Below, piece after piece: positions 53,444-62,873 of a DNA stretch of 64,000 nt (the stretch's first letter is position 1; each line of letters begins with the position of its first letter). The position numbers were made by a program, and so were the translations under genes. This DNA is from JANQEU01 sp965242805 (lineage in GTDB: Bacteria > Bacteroidota > Bacteroidia > Cytophagales > Cyclobacteriaceae), in the NCBI GenBank assembly GCA_965242805.1, contig CBDETD010000002.1:2356001-2420000 (forward strand). The letters run 5' to 3'. Under the pieces are notes generated by a model. It was not told where the DNA came from. It ran no database searches and saw nothing but the letters and a program-made list of their open reading frames with translations.

Positions 53444-55489
53444 ATGGATAATACTCCTTTAATCTTTGAACATCCGGCATGGTGGATTTTACCATCCATG
53501 TTAGTTGCGGGAGCTTTATCGTATTTGATGTATCAAAAAGATGACTTCCCATGGAACCGGACAATGAACATCTTTTTGGCAAGCTTCCGATTTCTGGTGA
53601 TTACGGCCATAATGATTCTACTACTGAATCCCCTGATCAACCAGATAATCAACGAGACTGAAAGACCCCAGGTAGCAATTGCCATTGACAATTCAAGTTC
53701 AATGGTCAAGAATGAAGACTCGGTGACTTTAAACAATCTAATCACAGATCTGAAGGGTAACCTGGAAACTGACGGTTTTGAAGTTTCTCAATTCAGTCTA
53801 TCAGGTGACCTTGAAGAAGGGCCTATCGGTTTTGATGAGGTTAAGACGGATATTAGTCTCCAACTTCGAAACATCGATACCTATTTTGAGGGTAGAAATC
53901 TGGGAACAATTGTCCTGGTTTCCGATGGAATTTATAATCGAGGGACTTCCCCGCTATATAAGAATGTAGTCTATCCAATCCATACCGTTGGTATAGGAGA
54001 CACTATCCCTCCCCAAGACATAGGAATAGTAGAGGTAAATACCAATCAAATTGCTTATCAGGGCAACAAGTTTCCAATAGAAGTCCTGATCAACAATTCA
54101 GGCTATCAGCAGGGAAGTACGACAATCAGATTAAAGCAAAGCGGCAATGTGATCGATTCCAAAGTCTTTAACCTGAGCAGTAATCAGGTAATAAGATTCG
54201 AAACAGAGGCAAATAATCCAGGACTGACCCGATACTCACTGGAAATAGATCCTGTAAGTGGAGAACAGTCACTTGAAAACAACGAATATGATATCTACAT
54301 AGATGTAGTAGAAGGCAAAGAACGAATACTCCTTGTAGGACAGGCACCGCATCCTGATATACGGGCGATTAGAAATGCTTTACGGGATAGCGAAAACTAT
54401 GAAACATTCCTTTTCATCCCAGGGATCAGTGAATTAGATCGTAACCTTAACTATGATGTGGTAATCGTACACCATGCTTTTAGTCATGACCTTATACCGG
54501 AAGACTTAAAAGGTAATCCATCTTTCTGGTTCATTCTTGGAGATCGAAGTGATCTATCCAGTAGCTTGGTCGAAAGCGGGATAAATGTATTGGCAGACTT
54601 CAATCAAAGAGATAATGTAAAGCCTGCCTTTAATACCTCATTTTCAAAATTCCAGATGGACCGTGAATATCTTGCGTCATTGGCAAGTTATCCATCAATA
54701 CAAGTTCCTTTTGGTGACTATGAGATCAGTGGACCTGTGGAAACCCTTCTCTATCAACAGGTCGGAAGCATCATTACTCAAAAACCCCTATTCAGCTTTT
54801 ACGACGACGGTAGTAAACGTACAGCAACAATTTACGGATCTGGAATATGGAAATGGGCTCTTCAGGAATCAGCATTCAGCGAGAATAATGAGAACTTTAA
54901 GCAATTGGTACTTAAAACTATTCAGTATTTAAGTGTCAGGACTGATAAACGCAGATTCCGATTCAATCCACTTGATCGAATATTTATTGAAGGTGAAGCA
55001 GTAAAATTCTCCAGTGAATCATACAATGATATTTATGAAAGAGTAGGTGGTAACGAAATCAATGTCACAATTGAAAATGAAAGTGGGAGTCGAAATACTT
55101 TCAAGTTCACTGCCAATGCTGACAACAATATTCTAACAGCCGGATCCCTTTCCGAAGGTATTTATTCGTTTACCGCAGCTACGACAATTGGGAATAAAGC
55201 ATATAGTAGTAGTGGAGAATTCCTGGTAAAAAAGATCCATCTCGAAAATCTGGCGTTAACAGCCAATTTCCAATTATTGAAGGATTTAGCCAGTAAAACC
55301 GGTGGTCAATTCTATAATAAAAATATGGTAAACCAGATTTCTGGGGATATAACTGAATTAGAATTGAAAAACATCATTCGTTCCAATCAAAATTACTTCC
55401 CTCTGATCAACATGATCCTTGTAATCATCCTCGTGATCACTTTCATCTCCCTTGAATGGGGACTTAGAAAATATTATGGGAGTTATTGA
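53444..55489 (+). CDS. VWA-domain membrane protein
   Basis: A 681-residue protein with two N-terminal membrane helices (about 10-28 and 42-63), a von Willebrand A-like region whose MIDAS is IDNSSSM (D-x-S-x-S, near residue 82), a long beta-rich periplasmic middle part, and a final helix (about 653-672). Bacteroidota carry related proteins near BatA/BatB-type systems; none is nearby. Function unknown; likely a cell-envelope sensor or scaffold. Confidence 0.83.
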   Translation: MDNTPLIFEHPAWWILPSMLVAGALSYLMYQKDDFPWNRTMNIFLASFRFLVITAIMILLLNPLINQIINETERPQVAIAIDNSSSMVKNEDSVTLNNLITDLKGNLETDGFEVSQFSLSGDLEEGPIGFDEVKTDISLQLRNIDTYFEGRNLGTIVLVSDGIYNRGTSPLYKNVVYPIHTVGIGDTIPPQDIGIVEVNTNQIAYQGNKFPIEVLINNSGYQQGSTTIRLKQSGNVIDSKVFNLSSNQVIRFETEANNPGLTRYSLEIDPVSGEQSLENNEYDIYIDVVEGKERILLVGQAPHPDIRAIRNALRDSENYETFLFIPGISELDRNLNYDVVIVHHAFSHDLIPEDLKGNPSFWFILGDRSDLSSSLVESGINVLADFNQRDNVKPAFNTSFSKFQMDREYLASLASYPSIQVPFGDYEISGPVETLLYQQVGSIITQKPLFSFYDDGSKRTATIYGSGIWKWALQESAFSENNENFKQLVLKTIQYLSVRTDKRRFRFNPLDRIFIEGEAVKFSSESYNDIYERVGGNEINVTIENESGSRNTFKFTANADNNILTAGSLSEGIYSFTAATTIGNKAYSSSGEFLVKKIHLENLALTANFQLLKDLASKTGGQFYNKNMVNQISGDITELELKNIIRSNQNYFPLINMILVIILVITFISLEWGLRKYYGSY

Positions 55490-55526
55490 GATCATTTATT
55501 AGATCTTTTCGTTAATAGCTTTAGGA

Positions 55527-55892
55527 ATGAATCCCCTCGGAAAAAATAGAAAACTCAATTTTGTATTTCTTCTATTGTTGACCACTTCAATAGTTTCCAG
55601 CTATTCAACTACTTGTTATAACCATTGGACTGATCCCGCTAATACCGAAGTCTCTGTAGCAAAATCGGTTGAGCTAGTATCCGTTTATATGCTTCCATTA
55701 TCTGATATTTCCATAAGTGAAAAACTGGATACATTTGATCACGTCAGCCGTTATAATCACTTTAGACGATTGATTTCCATTCAATTGAAAACAATTGAAT
55801 TAAGTTCACATTCTTACCTTCCAATTTTTATACAGAAGCATAATTATCACACTTCAAACAAGCGTAATCCGTCTGATCATTTGATTTCATAA
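55527..55892 (+). CDS. Hypothetical exported protein
   Basis: A 121-residue protein with a likely signal peptide (about 1-27, LLLLTTSIVSS then Tyr) and a mature part without a recognised domain, rich in Ser, His and Asn. One Cys just after the signal (STTCYNHW) could be a lipid site only if the signal is read differently. Follows the VWA gene by 37 nt. Confidence 0.5.
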   Translation: MNPLGKNRKLNFVFLLLLTTSIVSSYSTTCYNHWTDPANTEVSVAKSVELVSVYMLPLSDISISEKLDTFDHVSRYNHFRRLISIQLKTIELSSHSYLPIFIQKHNYHTSNKRNPSDHLIS

Positions 55893-55953
55893 TTCAACAC
55901 GAGTTCTGGAAGGAAATTCCCACTTAGTAATCATCCATTCTGAATTATGAAAA

Positions 55954-56136
55954 ATGAAACATTTAAGAAAACCTTTGAAAATACTGATACTACTTTTATT
56001 CATGTCAATGGCATTTTTTGGAGTCTTTGCTCCTGTCTCTTATAATAGAGATCAATTATTAAGGCCTGAAGTCAAGATCGAGGTAGTGGAAAAAAAGGAA
56101 GATCAGGGAGACCAGGAAATGAAGGAGATAAATTAA
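55954..56136 (+). CDS. Small single-span membrane protein
   Basis: A 60-residue protein: basic N-terminus, a hydrophobic segment (about 9-28), then a charged tail rich in Glu, Lys and Asp (EVVEKKEDQGDQEMKEIN). No family recognised. It lies upstream of the CopD-like gene by 46 nt. Confidence 0.55.
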   Translation: MKHLRKPLKILILLLFMSMAFFGVFAPVSYNRDQLLRPEVKIEVVEKKEDQGDQEMKEIN

Positions 56137-56182
56137 TTGTAATAATTAGGACTAATCGAACAAGTATTCGTTATTTGGGTCC

Positions 56183-56623
56183 ATGGAACTTAAAATCCTG
56201 ATTGTCCTGCACACGATTGGGGCCTGCGTTTGGGTTGGTGGTCATTTGATCCTGTCAATCTCGATACTGCCAAAAGCATGGAAAGCTAAGGACCACAAAA
56301 TCATCTCCTCATTTGAGGAATCTTTTGAAAGGATTGGCATTCCTTCATTGATCATCCAGGTGATTACCGGTATTCGCTTAGCCATGATCTATGTCCCGAT
56401 ATCCAATTGGTTCGACATAAGCAGTCCTCTTTCAAAGCTGATTTTAATCAAACTCGTACTTCTGCTTTGCACTGTGGGTTTAGCCATTCATGCACGTTTC
56501 TTTATTATTCCAAAGTTGAATGCATCTAGGATTGCACTGTTGGGAGGGCACATATTGGCAGTCACTATTATCGGGATCCTTTTCCTGATCACCGGTCTTA
56601 GCTTTAGATTAGGTATTTTGTGA
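56183..56623 (+). CDS. CopD-like membrane protein
   Basis: A 146-residue protein with four membrane helices, similar to CopD/YcnJ C-terminal domains. HTIGACVWVGGHLIL in the first helix (two His) and HARFFIIPKL are typical positions for copper or heme-coordinating His. Role in copper handling is inferred from the family; no cop genes are adjacent. Convergent with the desulfurase-like gene (3-nt gap). Confidence 0.78.
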   Translation: MELKILIVLHTIGACVWVGGHLILSISILPKAWKAKDHKIISSFEESFERIGIPSLIIQVITGIRLAMIYVPISNWFDISSPLSKLILIKLVLLLCTVGLAIHARFFIIPKLNASRIALLGGHILAVTIIGILFLITGLSFRLGIL

Positions 56624-56626
56624 TCC

Positions 56627-57856
56627 CTACTTTTTACCTCCCATAAAGCCATTGATCACATCCAGGACTGTATCAACCTCCTGTTCCTCGTTATACATGG
56701 AAAATCCCATCCTTGTGACACCACCTCGTTCCAACAAACCCAATACCTCAATTGCCCTGATGGCATAAAAGTGTCCATCCCATGCACATATATTGTACTT
56801 AGAAAGATGCTCGCAGACTTCCCAGGGTGTGAGTCCTTCGGCAGTAAATGATAAGGTTGGCGCTCTATGAGGATTTTCGAAATTTTGACCAATCAATTCA
56901 ATCCCTTTAATCTCCTTTAAACCTGAATAAAGCTTTGTGGCCAATTTTCTCTCGTGTTTACCAATCAACTGATAAGCTTCGGCCAGTCTATCCCGAAGCT
57001 TATTGCCATTACTCAATGATCCAATGAACTCAATGGATGAAGAAACTCCAGCTAATGCAGCATGATTCAGAGTGCCAGTTTCGATGCAATAGGGTGCGGA
57101 TTGATCCGCTGTCCTTAATCGATCAGTTGGAATGCGGTCCAATAATCCAGGCCTGGAATAGAGCATACCAATATGGGGCCCATAAAACTTATATGCCGAG
57201 CAAAGCAGGAAATCGCAACCCAATTGTTGAACGTCAACACTGAAATGTGGGGCATAATGTACTGCGTCAAGTACCAACCACGCCCCAACATCATAAGCTA
57301 TCTTCCGTATTCTCGGAATATCGTTAACCGTTCCTAAAGCATTCGAGGCCATTCCTACAGCAATAATCCGGGTACGATCGTTAACTTTTTCCTCAAGGTC
57401 CTGGTAGTCAAGAGTCCCGTCCTCAAGTAGCTTGACCTCTAATACCTCAATTCCAAGTTCCCTAAGTGACAGCCATGGACCCCTGTTACCTTCATGATCC
57501 AATTGGGTAATGAGTATCTCATCCCCCTCCTGTAAAACCCTTCCAATACCCCTTGCCAACGAATAATTAAGGGTTGTCATGTTCTGGCCAAGGGATATGG
57601 TGTGTGGTCCTTCAGCTCCTAACAATGTGGAAACATCTTCTCTTACCTTGTCAATCACAGCATCGGTTTCCTGTGATGTCAGGAAAGCCCCATGAGTATT
57701 GGTGTTTGATTGGCTGTAATAATTATTCATAGACTCTAACACCTGATTGGGTACTTGAGTACCTCCAGGTCCATCAAGGTAGATCATTGGTTTTCCTTCA
57801 TGGGTTCTCGAGAGAGACGGAAAATGGGACCTGATTGATTTTAACTCCAAAGACAT
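56627..57856 (-). CDS. Cysteine desulfurase-like PLP protein
   Basis: A 409-residue class V aminotransferase-fold enzyme of the cysteine desulfurase-like subgroup. YLDGPGGTQVP at the N-terminus and PLP Lys in FLLCSAYKFYGPHIG (near residue 224) are typical; no conserved mobile-loop Cys of NifS/IscS is evident. It may be a selenocysteine lyase or isopenicillin N epimerase-type relative. Not part of an isc/suf operon. Confidence 0.85.
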   Translation of the reverse strand: MSLELKSIRSHFPSLSRTHEGKPMIYLDGPGGTQVPNQVLESMNNYYSQSNTNTHGAFLTSQETDAVIDKVREDVSTLLGAEGPHTISLGQNMTTLNYSLARGIGRVLQEGDEILITQLDHEGNRGPWLSLRELGIEVLEVKLLEDGTLDYQDLEEKVNDRTRIIAVGMASNALGTVNDIPRIRKIAYDVGAWLVLDAVHYAPHFSVDVQQLGCDFLLCSAYKFYGPHIGMLYSRPGLLDRIPTDRLRTADQSAPYCIETGTLNHAALAGVSSSIEFIGSLSNGNKLRDRLAEAYQLIGKHERKLATKLYSGLKEIKGIELIGQNFENPHRAPTLSFTAEGLTPWEVCEHLSKYNICAWDGHFYAIRAIEVLGLLERGGVTRMGFSMYNEEQEVDTVLDVINGFMGGKK

Positions 57857-58009
57857 TGAATTTGAATTTGAGCATAATTTAAGCTAAAGGCAGAATTAAA
57901 ATCGAATCATTGAAATTATATCACTTCCAAAAATTGATAGTTGTTCGACTTGAATACCCAAATTGGAAATTCTCACCGCGCTAAAATTTCTTATTCCGTA
58001 ATTCTGAAA

Positions 58010-58543
58010 TTATTTAACTCTCCCTAATGTCATTTCAATAGTTTTGAAGGTCTTTCCATCAGGTGTTGTGTATTCTCCAACTTCATCCCATGTGTCATTG
58101 GTGAAATCAGCATTGAAGGTCATTTTCCCACCATTGGGAGTATCGAAGTACCATTTAAATGACATGGTCCCGGTCAATTCTACATTGGCTATGGTATTGG
58201 CACCATTCATGATGAAGGAATGAAGCTTTATAGCTCTTGATTGGTGGTCATAATATAATACCGCAAGCGCGTCATGTCCTCGTTCACCTGTATTTACATC
58301 AATACCCAACCCTTCAATGTGTAGAACAGTAGAATCCACGTCAAACCGAATGGATTCTTCAACCAGAAATTTGCTGTGCCCATCCGGTGAATAGGAAGTA
58401 CCATTACCTTTCCATTCACCAACGAAGAATGAGAACTTGCTTATTTCATTTTGAGACATGTCAGAATAATCGGGTTGAGCCCATGCCACTGTGGGGGCAA
58501 TACCCATAGCAGTTAATAGAATAAGTTGAATTATAAATTTCAT
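58010..58543 (-). CDS. Exported DUF1579-like protein
   Basis: A 177-residue protein with a signal peptide ending AWAQP. The mature part is a beta-barrel-like small-molecule-binding fold (FFVGEWKGNGTSYSPDGHSKF then repeating strands) as in DUF1579. The gene is preceded by a perfect palindrome at 58555-58567, also found before the neighbouring membrane-protein gene. Confidence 0.72.
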   Translation of the reverse strand: MKFIIQLILLTAMGIAPTVAWAQPDYSDMSQNEISKFSFFVGEWKGNGTSYSPDGHSKFLVEESIRFDVDSTVLHIEGLGIDVNTGERGHDALAVLYYDHQSRAIKLHSFIMNGANTIANVELTGTMSFKWYFDTPNGGKMTFNADFTNDTWDEVGEYTTPDGKTFKTIEMTLGRVK

Positions 58544-58554
58544 ATGTAAACTAC

Positions 58555-58567
58555 TTTATATTATAAA
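58555..58567. promoter_or_regulatory. Palindrome TTTATATTATAAA, operator copy 1
   Basis: TTTATA-T-TATAAA, a perfect palindrome with a single central base, 12 nt upstream of the DUF1579-like gene and directly after the regulator gene. Identical to the copy at 59478-59490. Confidence 0.6.
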
Positions 58568-58584
58568 CTTAACAGATAAAAAAA

Positions 58585-58872
58585 TTATTCTATGTAATTC
58601 CTTAGGACCTTTACATATTCCTCGAATGCAGAAATACCAACCTTAGTGATGCTACAGGTCGTTAAAGGTCTTTTACCCTTAAAGGATTTGTGAATGTTTA
58701 TGTAACCAGCCTTCTCCAGTTTGTCCAACTGAACACTTAAATTGCCTGCCGTTGCGTTCGTTTTCTCCTTGATGAAAGTGAATTCGGCTGAATCCACACC
58801 GATCAACAGAGACATGACAGCCAATCGGAGCTGTGAATGAAGAAGAGGATCCAGAGGTTTGAAATCACTCAC
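58585..58872 (-). CDS. Winged-helix transcriptional regulator (HTH_34-like)
   Basis: A 95-residue DNA-binding protein: LLHSQLRLAVMSLLIGVDSAEFTFIKEKTNATAGNLSVQLDKLEKAGYINIHKSFKGKRPLTTC has the helix-turn-helix and wing of the MarR/ArsR-like HTH_34 class, with no separate effector domain. The regulator and the membrane protein before it overlap by 8 nt. It is the prime candidate to bind the palindrome copies. Confidence 0.85.
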   Translation of the reverse strand: MSDFKPLDPLLHSQLRLAVMSLLIGVDSAEFTFIKEKTNATAGNLSVQLDKLEKAGYINIHKSFKGKRPLTTCSITKVGISAFEEYVKVLRNYIE

Positions 58873-59437
58873 TTTCTGCTTTCTTTAGCATAAAACCGGG
58901 GATAATATACCCAATTATAATTCCAACGCAACCCGCCAAATACTGATCAATGACCGGAAGGAAATAGCAAATTACAGACATCACCCACAAACATATACCG
59001 CCAATTATTAAAGGTCTGAATTTCAACAATATACCAGTTAAATAGGTGGATGACCCAGCTATTAATAAGATAATTGGATTATGATGGTAGGCTATTTTAT
59101 TCATAAATATCAATGCCATCAATATCCCTACAAATGCTGCAATCCAGATATGTCCATGCAACTTATCCAAAGGACCGTGTACCCTTGCACTTTTACCTTG
59201 CCGATAACTATGTATAACAGTAACCAATACTGCAGGAATGGTAACTAACCATACAAAATAAGGAGTGGGATAATCCGTGTACTTCCCTAATATATAATGT
59301 CCCAGATTCGCTATTGAAACCACAAATCCCCAAAGAAGAAAATAAAAACTTCCTCCTTTGGCTACATTGCGTTTTGCTTCGGAGATCATCTTTGTAATGA
59401 TCTCCAGACTTTCTTTTCCGGTTATTTCTTTTTCCAT
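58865..59437 (-). CDS. Membrane protein encoded with the winged-helix regulator
   Basis: A 190-residue protein with five or six hydrophobic segments after a cytosolic N-terminal helix (about 1-28). Topology and lack of motifs suggest a sensor or effector-transporting partner. Its last bases overlap the regulator start by 8 nt. Upstream lies a long inverted repeat that overlaps the likely -33 region. Confidence 0.7.
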   Translation of the reverse strand: MEKEITGKESLEIITKMISEAKRNVAKGGSFYFLLWGFVVSIANLGHYILGKYTDYPTPYFVWLVTIPAVLVTVIHSYRQGKSARVHGPLDKLHGHIWIAAFVGILMALIFMNKIAYHHNPIILLIAGSSTYLTGILLKFRPLIIGGICLWVMSVICYFLPVIDQYLAGCVGIIIGYIIPGFMLKKAESE

Positions 59438-59462
59438 ATTCTCTTTTTGAATATTTAACGAA

Positions 59463-59490
59463 TATAATATAAATTAGTTTATATTATAAA
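59463..59490. promoter_or_regulatory. Inverted repeat and palindrome, operator copy 2
   Basis: TATAATATAAA (59463-59473), 4 nt, TTTATATTATA (59478-59488) is an 11-bp inverted repeat; TTTATATTATAAA (59478-59490) repeats copy 1 exactly. A minus-strand TATATTCG at 59459-59466, one mismatch from TAnnTTTG, lies just downstream. Confidence 0.65.
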
Positions 59491-59500
59491 CCATAATAGC

Positions 59501-59523
59501 AAAAAAAGAGGCCGTAAGGCCTC
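59501..59523 (-). terminator. Rho-independent terminator of clpC
   Basis: GAGGCC at 59508-59513 pairs with GGCCTC at 59518-59523 around gtaa; on the minus strand it is followed by T7. It lies 4 nt after the clpC stop. Confidence 0.9.
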
Positions 59524-59527
59524 TCCA

Positions 59528-62071
59528 TTATTGTTTTTCTTTTCCCTCTTCTTTCACTTTTTTCTTTTTGAGCTTAAACTTCAGCTCATCAGATTTTCCG
59601 TCCCAGTCTGCCTCAATGGTATCTCCTTCCTGGATCTCTCCTTTTAGGATCTCTTCAGCTACAGGGTCCTCCAGATATTTTTGAATTGCTCTATGAAGTG
59701 GTCTCGCACCATATTGTGGGTCGTACCCTTTTTCAGACAAGAAGTCTTTAGCCTTCATCGTCAATTTAACCTTGTAACCAAGATTTATAATTCTTTGGAA
59801 AAGCTTGTCAAGAGAGATATCAATGATCTTATGGATGTGTTCTCTTTCAAGTGAATTAAATATGATCACATCATCCAATCTGTTGAGGAATTCAGGACTG
59901 AAAGTTTTCTTCAGGGCATTTTGAATGGTCGATTTCATGATCTCGTCCATACTTTCCTTTTTGGCTTGTGTACTGAAACCAATACCTGCACCAAAATCCT
60001 TAAGATCCCTTACTCCAATATTGGAAGTCATGATGATAATCGTGTTCCTGAAGTCTACTCTTCTGCCCAGTCCATCTGTCAAAACACCATCATCCAAAAC
60101 CTGTAAAAGTATGTTGAATACATCGGGGTGAGCTTTTTCGATTTCATCAAGCAGAACCACAGAATAAGGCTTTCTCCTAACTTTCTCCGTCAATTGACCA
60201 CCTTCCTCATATCCAACATAACCCGGAGGCGCTCCAACCAATCTGCTAACGGAGAATTTCTCCATGTATTCACTCATATCTATTCTGATAAGAGCGTCTT
60301 CCTTATCAAATAAGTACTGTGCCAACACTTTTGCCATTTCTGTCTTACCAACTCCCGTTGGACCGAGAAATACAAAAGATCCGATCGGTTTTTTTGGATC
60401 TTTGAGTCCAACCCTTGTTCGCTGGATCGCCTTGGTCAACATCGCAATTGCTTCATCTTGACCGATGACACTGTCCGCGAGTTCATCCTTCATGCTTAAA
60501 AGCTTTTGGCTTTCATTTTGGGCGATCCTCTTAGTAGGCACACCGGTCATCATTGCTATAACTTCTGCCACATTATCTTCGTCGACCTTGTACCTTTTCA
60601 CTTTTGTCTCATCCTCCCACTTTCTCTTCTCCTCATCCAACTGAGCAATGAGTTTCTTTTCCTTATCCCTTAACTGGGCAGCCTCTTCATATTTTTGGCT
60701 CTTGACCACCCTGTTTTTCTCCTTTTTAACATCTTCTATCTGTTCCTCAAGAGCTACAATCTGCTCCGGAACGTTGATGTTGTTGATATGAACTCTAGCA
60801 CCAGCCTCATCCATTACATCAATAGCCTTGTCCGGTAAGAACCTGTCACTGATGTATCGATCGGACAATGCTACACATGCGTCAATTGCCTCATTTGTAT
60901 AGTTTACATGGTGATGATCTTCGTATCTATCCTTAATATTTTCAAGTATCTGGATAGTTTCTTCCGGTGTGGTTGCGTCCACCATTACCATTTGGAACCT
61001 CCTTGCCAGGGCTCCATCTTTTTCGATATACTGCCTGTATTCATCTAGAGTCGTTGCACCAATACATTGTATCTCTCCTCTAGCCAAGGCAGGTTTAAAC
61101 ATATTCGATGCATCGAGTGAACCAGATGCTCCACCCGCTCCAACAATGGTATGTAATTCATCAATGAAGAGGATGACATCAGGAGATTTCTCAATCTCAT
61201 TCATTACCGCCTTCATCCGTTCCTCAAACTGCCCACGATATTTTGTGCCGGCTACCAGAGATGCAAGATCAAGTGTAACGACCCGCTTCCCAAAAAGGAC
61301 CCTGGACACCTTCTTTTGAACGATCCTCAAGGCAAGGCCCTCCGCTATTGCTGTCTTACCTACTCCCGGTTCACCGATTAGAATGGGATTGTTTTTCTTT
61401 CTTCTACTGAGGATTTGCGCGACCCGCTCTATTTCCTTCTCCCTTCCAACAATGGGATCCAATTTGTCATCCTCAGCAAGTTTTGTCAGGTCTCTACCGA
61501 AATTATCAAGAACAGGTGTTCTGGATTTTTCTCCGGCTTTTGAAGATTCACGACTACTTCCTGAGCCTCCTCCTGAAAACATTCTTCCTGACTCTTCCTC
61601 TGGTTCATCCGTGTCGGATTGAGCCATCGGATTTTCAGTTTGGTACTCAAGCATTTCTTTCACCACATCGTATCCTACATCGAATTTGTCCAATATTTGA
61701 GTGGCAAGGTTATCTTCATCTCGCAGGATGGATAGTAACAAATGCTCCGTTCCAATTAGTTGACTTTTAAATATTTTGGCTTCCAAGTAAGTTATCTTCA
61801 GTACTTTCTCAGACTGCCTTGTTAAAGGTATATTCGCAAGATTTTTTACGTTACTGGTGGCTGTACCTTTTGTGGCTTGTTCAATTGCAGTTCTCAGTTC
61901 ATCCAAGGACACGCCCAGCTTCTTCAAAAGGGCAACCGCAACACCTTCACCTTCTCGTATCATACCCAGGAGCAAATGTTCTGTCCCGATGTAATCATGT
62001 CCGAGTCTCAACGCCTCCTCCCTGCTAAGTGATATTACCTCCTTAACTCTGTTTGAAAATTTAGCTTCCAT
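59528..62071 (-). CDS. clpC: ATP-dependent Clp protease ATP-binding subunit ClpC
   Basis: An 847-residue Hsp100 unfoldase for ClpP. Two Clp_N repeats (about 1-150), AAA1 with GEPGVGKTA (near 238), a UVR-type helix YEEAAQLRDKEKKL (near 455), AAA2 with GPTGVGKTE (near 575) and the D2-small C-terminal domain. Ordinary length and architecture. Likely constitutive or stress induced. Confidence 0.97.
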   Translation of the reverse strand: MEAKFSNRVKEVISLSREEALRLGHDYIGTEHLLLGMIREGEGVAVALLKKLGVSLDELRTAIEQATKGTATSNVKNLANIPLTRQSEKVLKITYLEAKIFKSQLIGTEHLLLSILRDEDNLATQILDKFDVGYDVVKEMLEYQTENPMAQSDTDEPEEESGRMFSGGGSGSSRESSKAGEKSRTPVLDNFGRDLTKLAEDDKLDPIVGREKEIERVAQILSRRKKNNPILIGEPGVGKTAIAEGLALRIVQKKVSRVLFGKRVVTLDLASLVAGTKYRGQFEERMKAVMNEIEKSPDVILFIDELHTIVGAGGASGSLDASNMFKPALARGEIQCIGATTLDEYRQYIEKDGALARRFQMVMVDATTPEETIQILENIKDRYEDHHHVNYTNEAIDACVALSDRYISDRFLPDKAIDVMDEAGARVHINNINVPEQIVALEEQIEDVKKEKNRVVKSQKYEEAAQLRDKEKKLIAQLDEEKRKWEDETKVKRYKVDEDNVAEVIAMMTGVPTKRIAQNESQKLLSMKDELADSVIGQDEAIAMLTKAIQRTRVGLKDPKKPIGSFVFLGPTGVGKTEMAKVLAQYLFDKEDALIRIDMSEYMEKFSVSRLVGAPPGYVGYEEGGQLTEKVRRKPYSVVLLDEIEKAHPDVFNILLQVLDDGVLTDGLGRRVDFRNTIIIMTSNIGVRDLKDFGAGIGFSTQAKKESMDEIMKSTIQNALKKTFSPEFLNRLDDVIIFNSLEREHIHKIIDISLDKLFQRIINLGYKVKLTMKAKDFLSEKGYDPQYGARPLHRAIQKYLEDPVAEEILKGEIQEGDTIEADWDGKSDELKFKLKKKKVKEEGKEKQ

Positions 62072-62160
62072 ATGAGGTTATTTGCAATACTGCTATCAAG
62101 TAAAAATAAAGTTAATTTATTTCAATCCAATGAACATCTTCTGGTAAAACATACAATGGA

Positions 62161-62808
62161 TCACATTTGTTCTCCCTTATAGATCGAACTGGCCTTTAAG
62201 TTTTCAAACGACGTCAACCCCTGGCACAGTATACAATCGAGAACACTGAGGTTAGGGACAAATTTGTTGCCAAAGTTTTGTAAATAGGTAACCGGCCTAT
62301 ATATGTGTCGCGACTTATACCCCTCTTTCGCTGAAATATCGTTCCTGTGATCTATTATCTCATTTGATTTTTTTTCTTCGTATTTCTCGGTCTCGCAGAT
62401 TTGTATGTCATATTGTAGATGTTTAAGACATATTGTCAGTATTTCAAGATTGAGATCATAGAGGAAGAGGTGATTTTTCTTATATACCTCGAAGTATTCA
62501 TGGACCAGATGATCGAAGAATGGTGCTTTGGCGTAGGAAGATCCGATAGCTCGAATATGGTCCCTTGACCATGACTGGCTATGATCGATCTTCACATCTT
62601 TGAATGGTGTTCGATTTCCATAGTGAACGGGAACCGACAGGTTCAGAATCCCATTTGCAGTCAAAATCCGGCACCTGTTCCTGTAGGTCTGTTTTCTGAA
62701 GTGTTCATGCACCTCCAAACACACCTCATCAAAATTTGACAATAAGGTGAAGAACTCAAGACTTCCCAGAAAGTGGGGTTCGATCAGTAACTGTTTTCCC
62801 TTAGACAT
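62161..62808 (-). CDS. WbqC-like protein
   Basis: A 215-residue protein of the WbqC family, often found in polysaccharide or O-antigen settings and in many Bacteroidota. NRCRILTANGILNLSVPV (about 43-60), YAKAPFFDHLVHEYFEVY near 92 and IDHSQSWSRDHIRAI are recognisable. No glycosyl genes flank it. It starts opposite the mltG gene. Confidence 0.8.
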   Translation of the reverse strand: MSKGKQLLIEPHFLGSLEFFTLLSNFDEVCLEVHEHFRKQTYRNRCRILTANGILNLSVPVHYGNRTPFKDVKIDHSQSWSRDHIRAIGSSYAKAPFFDHLVHEYFEVYKKNHLFLYDLNLEILTICLKHLQYDIQICETEKYEEKKSNEIIDHRNDISAKEGYKSRHIYRPVTYLQNFGNKFVPNLSVLDCILCQGLTSFENLKASSIYKGEQM

Positions 62809-62859
62809 GAATAATTTGAGGAATCAAAGATCTGGAGTATTTAGTATAGCATCAAGTAT

Positions 62860-62867
62860 TATTTTTG
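62860..62867 (+). promoter_or_regulatory. Candidate -7 element of mltG
   Basis: TATTTTTG fits TAnnTTTG exactly, only 6 nt before the ATG at 62874; no -33 TTG. If used, the mRNA would be almost leaderless. Confidence 0.35.
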
Positions 62868-62873
62868 CGGGCT

